Assembly (NCBI RefSeq): GCF_024519455.1
Contig: NZ_JALJRY010000015.1
Coordinates: 124,001-188,000, forward strand
Direction: 5' to 3'
Length of the DNA: 64,000 bases
Origin: Streptomyces sp. STR69
GTDB lineage: Bacteria; Actinomycetota; Actinomycetes; Streptomycetales; Streptomycetaceae
Part shown: positions 57,792-64,000 of the stretch, piece by piece
How the letters are laid out: each line of letters begins with the position of its first letter
Position numbering within the stretch: position 1 is the stretch's first letter
Notes under the pieces: model-generated
What the model was told of the DNA's origin: nothing
Database searches by the model: none
What the model saw: only the letters and a program-made list of their open reading frames with translations
Made by a program: the position numbers and the translations under genes

Positions 57792-59251
57792 GCGAGCAGT
57801 CCCTGCACGACAGCGAGCAGCCCCTGCACGACGGAGTGCAGAAACGATCCGGCCATGTCGATGCCGGAGACGCCGGCTACAGCAAGTCCCTGAAGTCCCG
57901 GCACGTCAACATGATCGCCATCGGCGGCGCGATCGGCACCGGCCTCTTCCTCGGCGCGGGTGGTCGCCTGGCCGACGCCGGACCCTCCCTCTTCATCGCG
58001 TACGCGGTCTGCGGACTCTTCGCCTTCCTCGTCGTCCGCGCCCTCGGCGAACTCGTCCTCTACCGGCCCTCGTCCGGCGCCTTCGTGTCGTACGCCCGGG
58101 AGTTCCTCGGCGAGAAGGGCGCCTACGTCGCGGGCTGGATGTACTTCCTGAACTGGGCCACCACCGGCATCGCCGACATCACCGCCGTGGCCGTCTACAC
58201 CCACTACTGGGGCATGTTCTCCGACATCCCTCAATGGTTGATCGCATTGATCGCCCTCGCGGTCGTCTTGACGGTCAACCTGATCTCGGTCCGGCTCTTC
58301 GGCGAGCTGGAGTTCTGGTTCGCGATCATCAAGGTCAGCGCACTCGTCGTCTTCATGCTGATCGGCATCTTCCTGCTGGTCACCCAGCACCAGGTCGACG
58401 GCACGACCCCCGGCCCGTCCCTGATCACCGACAACGGCGGCATCTTCCCCAACGGCCTGCTGCCCATGCTCCTGATCATCCAGGGCGTCGTCTTCGCCTA
58501 CGCCTCCGTCGAACTCGTCGGTGTCGCCGCCGGAGAGACCGAGAACCCCGAGAAGATCATGCCGAAGGCGATCAACTCGATCATGTGGCGCGTCGGCCTC
58601 TTCTACGTCGGCTCGGTGCTCCTGCTCTCGATGCTGCTGCCCTGGAACAAGTACAGCGCCGGCCAGAGCCCCTTCGTGACCGTGCTGTCGAACATAGGCA
58701 TCCCGGCGGCGGGCGGCGTCATGAACCTCGTCGTCCTCACCGCGGCCATGTCCTCGCTCAACTCCGGCCTGTACTCCACCGGCCGCATCCTCCGCTCCAT
58801 GGCGATGTCCGGCTCGGCCCCCAAGTTCACCTCGGTGATGAGCCGCAGCCAGGTCCCCTACGGCGGCATCCTGCTGACCAGCGGCATCTGCGTTCTCGGC
58901 GTCGGCCTCAACTACGTAGTGCCCGCCGATGCGTTCGAGATCGTCCTCAACTTCGCGGCGATCGGCATCCTCGCCACCTGGGGCATGATCATGCTCTGCC
59001 ACTTCCTCTTCTGGCGGAAGACCGAGAAGGGCGAACTCTCCCGGCCCGGCTACCGGCTGCCGGGTTCCCCCTGGACCGAACTCGTGACGCTGGCCTTCCT
59101 CGCCTCCGTCCTGGTCCTCATGTACGCCGACGGCGGCGCCGGACGCACCACCGTGCTGTGTCTGCCGCTGATCGCCGCCGCGTTGGTCGCCGGATGGTTC
59201 GCCGTCCGCCGCCGCGTGGCGAGCACGTCCACCACCGCACCCGACGCGTGA
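57788..59251 (+). CDS. ansP: Amino acid permease, AnsP-like asparagine transporter
   Basis: A 487-residue APC-family permease with twelve hydrophobic helices. The first helix and sugar-porter-like motif HVNMIAIGGAIGTGLFLGAGGRL is the amino-acid-permease consensus; ELEFWFAIIKVSALVVFMLIGIFLLV is typical of AnsP/GabP. The context with asparaginase and aspartase supports asparagine import. GTG 57788 overlaps the regulator stop. The first 14 residues after the start are two copies of a 7-residue unit (SEQSLHD, SEQPLHD) encoded by a 21-bp tandem repeat. Confidence 0.92.
   Translation: MSEQSLHDSEQPLHDGVQKRSGHVDAGDAGYSKSLKSRHVNMIAIGGAIGTGLFLGAGGRLADAGPSLFIAYAVCGLFAFLVVRALGELVLYRPSSGAFVSYAREFLGEKGAYVAGWMYFLNWATTGIADITAVAVYTHYWGMFSDIPQWLIALIALAVVLTVNLISVRLFGELEFWFAIIKVSALVVFMLIGIFLLVTQHQVDGTTPGPSLITDNGGIFPNGLLPMLLIIQGVVFAYASVELVGVAAGETENPEKIMPKAINSIMWRVGLFYVGSVLLLSMLLPWNKYSAGQSPFVTVLSNIGIPAAGGVMNLVVLTAAMSSLNSGLYSTGRILRSMAMSGSAPKFTSVMSRSQVPYGGILLTSGICVLGVGLNYVVPADAFEIVLNFAAIGILATWGMIMLCHFLFWRKTEKGELSRPGYRLPGSPWTELVTLAFLASVLVLMYADGGAGRTTVLCLPLIAAALVAGWFAVRRRVASTSTTAPDA
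57791..57832 (+). repeat. Tandem 21-bp repeat at the ansP N-terminus
   Basis: Two adjacent 21-bp copies (57791-57811 and 57812-57832) differ at one T/C position and encode SEQSLHD-SEQPLHD. The in-frame expansion lies in the hydrophilic N-tail before the first transmembrane helix, so it is likely tolerated. Confidence 0.8.
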
Positions 59252-59283
59252 GACCCACGCCGTCCTGACCCCGACAGGCAGTG

Positions 59284-60303
59284 ATGTACAGCAGTCCCCT
59301 CGCGGACCCACCCCTCATCCGTGAACCCCTCCACGCACCCGTCGCCCACCTCATACGCGGCGGGATGATCGAGGGCATCCACTACGGCTCCGTCGTCGTC
59401 CTCGACAGCGACGGCCAGGTCCAGCTCCAACTCGGCGACATCGAGGCCGCGTTCTACCCGCGCTCGGCGATCAAGCCCGTCCAGGCCGTCGCCATGGTGC
59501 GGGCGGGACTGCCGCTCGACGGCGAGCTGCTCTCGCTCGCCGCCGCCAGCCACTCCGGCGAGGAACGCCACCTCGCCGGGACCCGGCGCATCCTCGAACT
59601 CGCCGGACTCACCGAGGACGATCTGCGCAACGTCCCGGATCTGCCCTTCGACCCGGTTGTTCGCGATGCCTGGGTGCGTGAGGGGCGGCTGCCGTCCCGG
59701 CTCGCCCAGAACTGCTCCGGGAAGCATGCGGCGATGTTGTACGTGTCGAAGCTCAATGGCTGGTCCCTGGACGACTATCTCGATCCCGCGCATCCGCTTC
59801 AGCAGGTGATCGCGGAGATCGTCGAGGATCTCACCGGGCAGCGGATCGCTCGGGTGAGTGTCGACGGGTGCGGGGCTCCCTTGTTCTCCATCTCTCTTCA
59901 TGGGCTTGCGCGGGCTGTTTCGCGGATTGCTACCGCTGCGCCCGGTACGCCCGAGGCTCGGGTCGCGGACGCGATGCGGGGGTACGCCGAGATGGCGTCC
60001 GGGGCGGGGCGGGATGTGGCCGCGCTGATGCGGGCCGTGCCGGGGCTGTTGGCCAAGGACGGGTTCGAGGGGGTTGAGGTCGCCGCGTTGCCCGATGGGC
60101 GGGCTGTTGCCGTGAAGATCGCGGACGGGGCCAATCGGGCGCGGGTGCCTGTCGCTGCCGCTGGGCTTGTGCGGGCTGGGGTTGATCCGGTTCAGCTTGC
60201 CGAGTTCGCGGGGGAGTCGTTGCTCGGGGGTGGAGAACCGGTGGGTTGTGTTCGGCCTGTGCGGGCTTTGGACCCGGTGTCGCCGTTGTCAGCGTGTGCC
60301 TAG
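59284..60303 (+). CDS. L-asparaginase II family protein
   Basis: A 339-residue protein of the asparaginase II (thermolabile, Rhizobium AnsA-like) family: PVAHLIRGGMIEGIHYGSVVVLD, YPRSAIKPVQAVAMVRAGLPLDGELLSLAAASHSGEERHLAGTRRIL, LAQNCSGKHAAMLYVSKLNGW and DGCGAPLFSISLHGLARA. The family's Ser-Lys and Cys motifs are visible (SAIKP, NCSGKH, GCGAP). It hydrolyses asparagine to aspartate and ammonia. ATG 59284 is preferred; GTG 59281 overlaps it. From about 59640 codon use shifts to more T- and G-ending codons. Confidence 0.93.
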   Translation: MYSSPLADPPLIREPLHAPVAHLIRGGMIEGIHYGSVVVLDSDGQVQLQLGDIEAAFYPRSAIKPVQAVAMVRAGLPLDGELLSLAAASHSGEERHLAGTRRILELAGLTEDDLRNVPDLPFDPVVRDAWVREGRLPSRLAQNCSGKHAAMLYVSKLNGWSLDDYLDPAHPLQQVIAEIVEDLTGQRIARVSVDGCGAPLFSISLHGLARAVSRIATAAPGTPEARVADAMRGYAEMASGAGRDVAALMRAVPGLLAKDGFEGVEVAALPDGRAVAVKIADGANRARVPVAAAGLVRAGVDPVQLAEFAGESLLGGGEPVGCVRPVRALDPVSPLSACA

Positions 60304-60330
60304 ATCGGTTGTGGGGGAGCTGCGGGCCGG

Positions 60331-60373
60331 GTGTGGCTGGTCGCGCAGTTCCCCGCGCCCCTGAAAGGGGCGC
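60331..60373 (+). repeat. Dispersed Streptomyces-type palindromic repeat
   Basis: The segment beginning GTGTGGCTGGTCGCGCAG and ending with the 8-bp hairpin GCGCCCCT-GAA-AGGGGCGC (60355-60373) closely matches an element I recall from many intergenic sites in streptomycete chromosomes. It lies between asparaginase and aspartase genes. It may act as an RNA stem or weak terminator. Family membership is from memory, not from a search. Confidence 0.6.
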
Positions 60374-60409
60374 TTGCTCTGACGTCATTGAGAAAGGACC
60401 CCCACCCTC

Positions 60410-61810
60410 ATGTACCGCAGCGAACACGACCTCCTCGGAGACCGGGACGTTCCCGCCGATGCCTACTGGGGTGTTCACACCCTGCGGGCCACGGAGAACT
60501 TCCCCATCACCGGGACGCCGATCTCCGTCTACCCGCACTTGATCAATGCCCTTGCCGCCGTCAAGGAAGCCGCCGCTCTCGCCAATGAGGAGTTGGGGCT
60601 GCTCCCGTCGGAGAAGACGGCCGCCATTGTCGCCGCCTGCCGGGAGATCCGGGACGGGAAGCTGCACGACCAGTTCGTGGTGGACGTGGTTCAGGGCGGG
60701 GCCGGCACCTCGACCAACATGAACGCCAACGAGGTTGTCGCCAACCGGGCGTTGGAGTTGCTGGGACACGGCAAGGGTGAGTACCAGTACCTGCACCCCA
60801 ATGAGGACGTCAACCTCGGGCAGTCGACCAATGACGTGTATCCGACCGCGGTCAAGATAGCGACTGTCTTTGCCGTGCATGGATTGATCGCGTCAATGTC
60901 CGTACTGCAGGACGCGTTCGCCCGTAAGGCCGTCGAGTTCCATGACGTGCTCAAGATGGGCCGTACACAGTTGCAGGACGCGGTGCCCATGACGCTCGGT
61001 CAAGAGTTCTCGGCGTATGCGGTCATGATTGACGAGGATCGTCAACGTCTTGACGAGGCTGTCCAGTTGATCCATGAAATCAACCTGGGGGCCACGGCCA
61101 TCGGGACTGGGCTCAATGCGCCCGCGGGATACGCGGAGTCGGCCCGGCGGCATCTCTCGGAGATCACGGGGCTGCCGCTGGTGACCGCGGCCAACCTGGT
61201 CGAGGCCACGCAGGACTGCGGGGCGTTCGTGCAGATGTCGGGTGTGCTGAAGCGGGTCGCCGTCAAGCTCTCCAAGAGCTGCAACGATCTGCGGCTGCTG
61301 TCCTCGGGGCCCCGCGCGGGGCTAGGGGAGATCAACCTGCCGCCGGTACAGGCCGGTTCGAGCATCATGCCGGGGAAGGTCAACCCGGTGATCCCCGAGG
61401 TCGTCAACCAGGTCGCCTTCGAGGTGATCGGCAACGACGTCACCATCACGATGGCCGCCGAGGCGGGACAGCTCCAGCTCAACGCGTTCGAGCCGATCAT
61501 CCTGCACTCGCTGTCGGAGAGCATCACGCATCTGCGGGCCGCCTGCCTCACGCTGGCCGAGCGCTGCGTGGACGGCATCACCGCCAACACCGAGGCGCTG
61601 CGCGCGAGCGTGGAGAACTCCATCGGTCTGGTGACCGCGCTCAACCCGCACATCGGGTACACGGCCGCCACCGACATCGCCAAGGAGGCCCTCGCCTCCG
61701 GCCGGGGCGTGGCCGAACTCGTCCTGGAGAAGGGCCTGTTGCCCGCCGATACCCTCGCGGCCCTGCTGCGGCCCGAGGTCCTGGCCGGCAGCGGCCCCGT
61801 GGCCGGCTGA
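60410..61810 (+). CDS. aspA: Aspartate ammonia-lyase (aspartase)
   Basis: A 466-residue class II fumarase/aspartase superfamily enzyme that deaminates L-aspartate to fumarate and ammonia. Signature GSSIMPGKVNPV at residues 316-327 includes the mobile SS loop with the catalytic Ser318. N-terminal features YRSEHDLLGDRDVPADAYWGVHTLRATENFPI and QGGAGTSTNMNANEVVANRALE are aspartase-like; TNMNANE and GKGEYQYLHPNEDVNLGQSTNDV complete the substrate site. Fumarase C cannot be excluded by motif alone, but the asparaginase neighbour favours aspartase. Codon bias is weaker in its first half. Confidence 0.9.
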   Translation: MYRSEHDLLGDRDVPADAYWGVHTLRATENFPITGTPISVYPHLINALAAVKEAAALANEELGLLPSEKTAAIVAACREIRDGKLHDQFVVDVVQGGAGTSTNMNANEVVANRALELLGHGKGEYQYLHPNEDVNLGQSTNDVYPTAVKIATVFAVHGLIASMSVLQDAFARKAVEFHDVLKMGRTQLQDAVPMTLGQEFSAYAVMIDEDRQRLDEAVQLIHEINLGATAIGTGLNAPAGYAESARRHLSEITGLPLVTAANLVEATQDCGAFVQMSGVLKRVAVKLSKSCNDLRLLSSGPRAGLGEINLPPVQAGSSIMPGKVNPVIPEVVNQVAFEVIGNDVTITMAAEAGQLQLNAFEPIILHSLSESITHLRAACLTLAERCVDGITANTEALRASVENSIGLVTALNPHIGYTAATDIAKEALASGRGVAELVLEKGLLPADTLAALLRPEVLAGSGPVAG

Positions 61811-61845
61811 CCGCAGACGCGCACCAGGACCGGCCCGGAGGCACA

Positions 61846-62778
61846 ATGGTGATCATGTCCCCCTCGATGACCTTCCAGCCGGTCCTGGAGCGCATCGCCG
61901 GCGAGATCGAGCGGATGCCCGGCCGTGGCCGGGCCGCCGACTACATCCCGGCGCTCGCCGCCTGCGACCCGCGCCGCTTCGGCATGGCCGTCGCGGAACT
62001 GGACGGCACGGTGTACGGCGTGGGGGACTGGCGGCAGCCGTTCTCCACGCAGTCCATCACCAAGGTCTTCACCCTCGCCCTCGACCTGGCCCGCGAGGGC
62101 GACGAGCTGTGGGAGCACGTGGGCCGCGAGCCCTCCGGCAACCCCTTCAACTCCCTGATCCAGCTGGAGTACGAGAGCGGTATCCCGCGCAACCCGTTCA
62201 TCAACGCGGGCGCGCTCGTCGTCACCGACCGGCTGCAGACCCGTACCGGAGACGCGGCCGGCGAACTGCTGGCCTTCCTGCGCGCGGAGAGCGGCAACGC
62301 GAGCCTCGACTTCGACAAGGAGGTCGCCGCCTCCGAGTCCGCGAACGGCGACCGCAACGCGGCCCTGGCCCACTTCATGAAGTCCTACGGCAACATCGAC
62401 AACGAGGTGCCCGTCCTCCTCGACCAGTACTTCCGGCAGTGCTCCATCATGGCGTCCTGCGCCGACCTAGCCCTCGCGGCCGGTTTCCTGGCCCGGCACG
62501 GCAGCCGCGCCGACGGCACCCGACTGCTCACCCTCACCCAGGCCAAGCAGGTCAACGCGGTGATGCTGACGTGCGGGACGTACGACGCGGCGGGCGAGTT
62601 CGCCTACCGGGTCGGTCTACCCGGCAAGAGCGGGGTGGGAGGCGGGATCATCGCCATCGTGCCCGGCCGGTGCACTCTCGCCGTGTGGAGCCCGGGACTC
62701 GACGAGCGGGGGAACTCGGTCGCCGGGGTCGCCGCGCTGGACCGCTTCACCACGCTCACCGGGGTGTCGGTCTTCTGA
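61846..62778 (+). CDS. glsA: Glutaminase (serine-dependent beta-lactamase fold)
   Basis: A 310-residue glutaminase converting glutamine to glutamate and ammonia. The catalytic Ser70-x-x-Lys73 is in FSTQSITKVF; other signatures are SGNPFNSLIQLEYESGIPRNPFINAGALVVTD and GKSGVGGGIIAIVPG. The length is standard for YbaS-type enzymes. ATG 61846 is 4 nt after GGAGG; ATG 61855 is an alternative. Placement after aspartase completes an amide-nitrogen scavenging group. Only 35 bp separates it from aspA. Confidence 0.94.
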   Translation: MVIMSPSMTFQPVLERIAGEIERMPGRGRAADYIPALAACDPRRFGMAVAELDGTVYGVGDWRQPFSTQSITKVFTLALDLAREGDELWEHVGREPSGNPFNSLIQLEYESGIPRNPFINAGALVVTDRLQTRTGDAAGELLAFLRAESGNASLDFDKEVAASESANGDRNAALAHFMKSYGNIDNEVPVLLDQYFRQCSIMASCADLALAAGFLARHGSRADGTRLLTLTQAKQVNAVMLTCGTYDAAGEFAYRVGLPGKSGVGGGIIAIVPGRCTLAVWSPGLDERGNSVAGVAALDRFTTLTGVSVF

Positions 62779-62913
62779 CCGGAGCCCCACTCGCATGGCG
62801 AATTGACTGACAGCGAGGCCCGAGCACACGGAGGTCACGCGCAGTCCGCCGCACGGAGAGCGGGGCGTCGCTTTCCCGCCATCCCGCGTTGACAAGCTGA
62901 CCGAGTGTTGGCC

Positions 62914-64000
62914 ATGGCTTTTCCCGTCGATCTCCGCCGCTGCCAGGTACTGGGTCTGGCCGGTACCGCCGTCCTCGCGCTGGGCGGTGAGACGGCCGGC
63001 GCGCTTCCGTCCGCCGACCTCTTCTCCCCGGCCTCCGCACAGGCCGCGCTGGGGCTGGTCGGGGTCTACTTCGGTGTCGTCCTGCTGATAGCGGCCTGGC
63101 TGCTGCTGGGCAAGCTGATCCGCAGCGCCGAACCGCCGACCCCGCGTTCCCTGCTGCTGGTCCTCGCCGTGTGGGCGGCCCCGCTCTTGCTCGCGCCGCC
63201 GCTGTTCAGCCGGGACGTGTACAGCTATCTCGCGCAGGGTGCCATGGTCGACGCCCACATGGACGTCTACGCGCACGGCCCCGCCGCGCTCGGCGGTCCC
63301 CTCGCCGACGAGGTCGCCCCCCTGTGGCAGCACACCGGGGCGCCGTACGGCCCGGTGTTCCTCGCCATGGCCTCGGGGTTGTCCGGACTGACCCGTGGCC
63401 AACTCCCCGCCGGACTCTTCGGGATGCGGCTCGTCGCCCTGCTCGGGGTGGGACTGATGGCCGCCGCGCTGCCCCGGCTCGCCCGGCACAGCGGCGCGGA
63501 CCCGGCCGCCGCGCTCTGGCTGGGCGCCCTCAACCCGCTGGTGCTGCTCCACCTGGTCGCGGGCGCCCACAACGACGCCATCATGCTCGGACTGCTGGGC
63601 ATCGGCCTGGTCGCCGCACGTGGCCGGTGGCCGATCCTGGGCGCCGTACTCGTCACGCTCGCCGCGCTCGTCAAGGCGCCCGCCGCGCTCGGGCTCGCCG
63701 CGGTCGTGCTGCTCCAGATCCGCGCGGGCCGCAGCCCGGCCAAGGCCGTCACGACGACGGTCGTCGCGTCCGCGGTCACCACGGTCGCCGCCACGGCCGT
63801 CGCAGGCACGGGCTACGGCTGGATAGGCGCCCTCGACACCCCTGTCTCGGCGCACAACTGGGCCCTCACCAGCCTCCTCGGCCGTGCCACCGGCGCCCTG
63901 CTGGAACACCTCGGCAGCGGTCTCGCCCCCTTCGCGATCCCGGCCTGGCACGCCTTCGGACTCGCGGTCACCGGCGCGGCGATCCTCGCCATATGGCTGC
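62914..64000 (+). CDS. mptB: MptB-like polyprenol-phosphomannose-dependent alpha-1,6-mannosyltransferase (5' part)
   Basis: The frame is open to the window end: 362 complete codons of a polytopic membrane protein with about nine hydrophobic segments so far. The GT-C signature region PPLFSRDVYSYLAQGAMVDAHMDVYAHGPAALGG and the later segment GALNPLVLLHLVAGAHNDAIMLGLLGIGLV match MptB proteins, which extend mannan cores of lipoglycans or related glycans using polyprenyl-phosphate mannose. In streptomycetes the product is less defined. The start is ATG 62914 or GTG 62905 nine bases earlier; ribosome site not obvious. The rest lies beyond the window. Confidence 0.85.
   Translation, partial: MAFPVDLRRCQVLGLAGTAVLALGGETAGALPSADLFSPASAQAALGLVGVYFGVVLLIAAWLLLGKLIRSAEPPTPRSLLLVLAVWAAPLLLAPPLFSRDVYSYLAQGAMVDAHMDVYAHGPAALGGPLADEVAPLWQHTGAPYGPVFLAMASGLSGLTRGQLPAGLFGMRLVALLGVGLMAAALPRLARHSGADPAAALWLGALNPLVLLHLVAGAHNDAIMLGLLGIGLVAARGRWPILGAVLVTLAALVKAPAALGLAAVVLLQIRAGRSPAKAVTTTVVASAVTTVAATAVAGTGYGWIGALDTPVSAHNWALTSLLGRATGALLEHLGSGLAPFAIPAWHAFGLAVTGAAILAIWL

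Noticed and set aside
62889..62894. TTGACA as the -35 of the MptB-like gene
   Set aside because: The expected -10 position 17-18 bp downstream falls on the start codon region and has no TANNNT box.
1..64000. Mobile elements, CRISPR arrays, tRNA genes
   Set aside because: Looked for transposase motifs, regularly spaced repeats and tRNA-like TTCGAATC/GGTTCGA segments in gaps; none was convincing.

Overview
The window is a gene-dense stretch of very high G+C DNA with GTG starts, ATGA/GTGA stop-start overlaps and strong third-position G/C bias. Gene content (EshA-type family 2B encapsulin shell, LAL regulator, MptB-like mannosyltransferase, tandem CrcB genes) points to a Streptomyces or close relative, in a chromosomal metabolic region. 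I saw no tRNA or rRNA gene, CRISPR array, insertion sequence or prophage.

Layout. 1-2617: 3' end of a phenylacetate catabolic operon (paaB end, paaC, paaD, paaE), closed by a convergent terminator. 2706-9233: secreted S53 peptidase, a LAL-type LuxR regulator and a YtcJ-like amidohydrolase. 9241-12653: YceI protein, polysaccharide deacetylase, a decayed small secreted protein gene, a small Cys-containing secreted protein and a stand-alone PASTA protein. 12853-17720: an operon of NCS1 permease, cysteine hydrolase, GntR/UTRA regulator, ADP-ribosylglycohydrolase and PfkB kinase, with a legible promoter/operator and a threefold tandem duplication at the last gene junction. 17734-19155: family 2B encapsulin shell. 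19350-28162: a leftward organosulfur operon (alpha/beta hydrolase, rhodanese, SsuC, SsuB, SsuA-like protein, SsuD, second binding protein, SfnB-like flavoprotein, probably GlcD-like oxidase) with a divergent LysR gene.

29503-36483: orphan PqqB, MarR, VOC protein, alpha/beta hydrolase, BrkB membrane protein, a KhtT/KhtU-type K+/H+ antiporter pair and a GT-C-like membrane protein. 36597-47002: SUOX-fold oxidoreductase and membrane partner; leftward methyltransferase, TIGR04282 and GT2 genes; an OmpR-type two-component system; an epimerase with a cysteine-rich insert; a NarL-type two-component system divergent from an Lnt-like N-acyltransferase. 47441-54641: secreted protein, LacI regulator and GH42 beta-galactosidase, ArsR-like regulator, second BrkB protein, SMP-30-like lactonase.

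54699-64000: a fluoride riboswitch ahead of crcB-DUF190-crcB, uppP with a strong terminator, then an Asn/Asp/Gln catabolic group (FadR-type regulator, AnsP permease, asparaginase, aspartase, glutaminase) and a truncated MptB-like gene. The asparagine genes form a pathway: import, deamidation to aspartate, then deamination to fumarate. The most promising little-described systems are the riboside-salvage-like operon at 12.8-17.7 kb and the encapsulin beside the organosulfur operon. Several regulatory genes appear leaderless, with a TANNNT -10 box 6-8 nt before the start codon.
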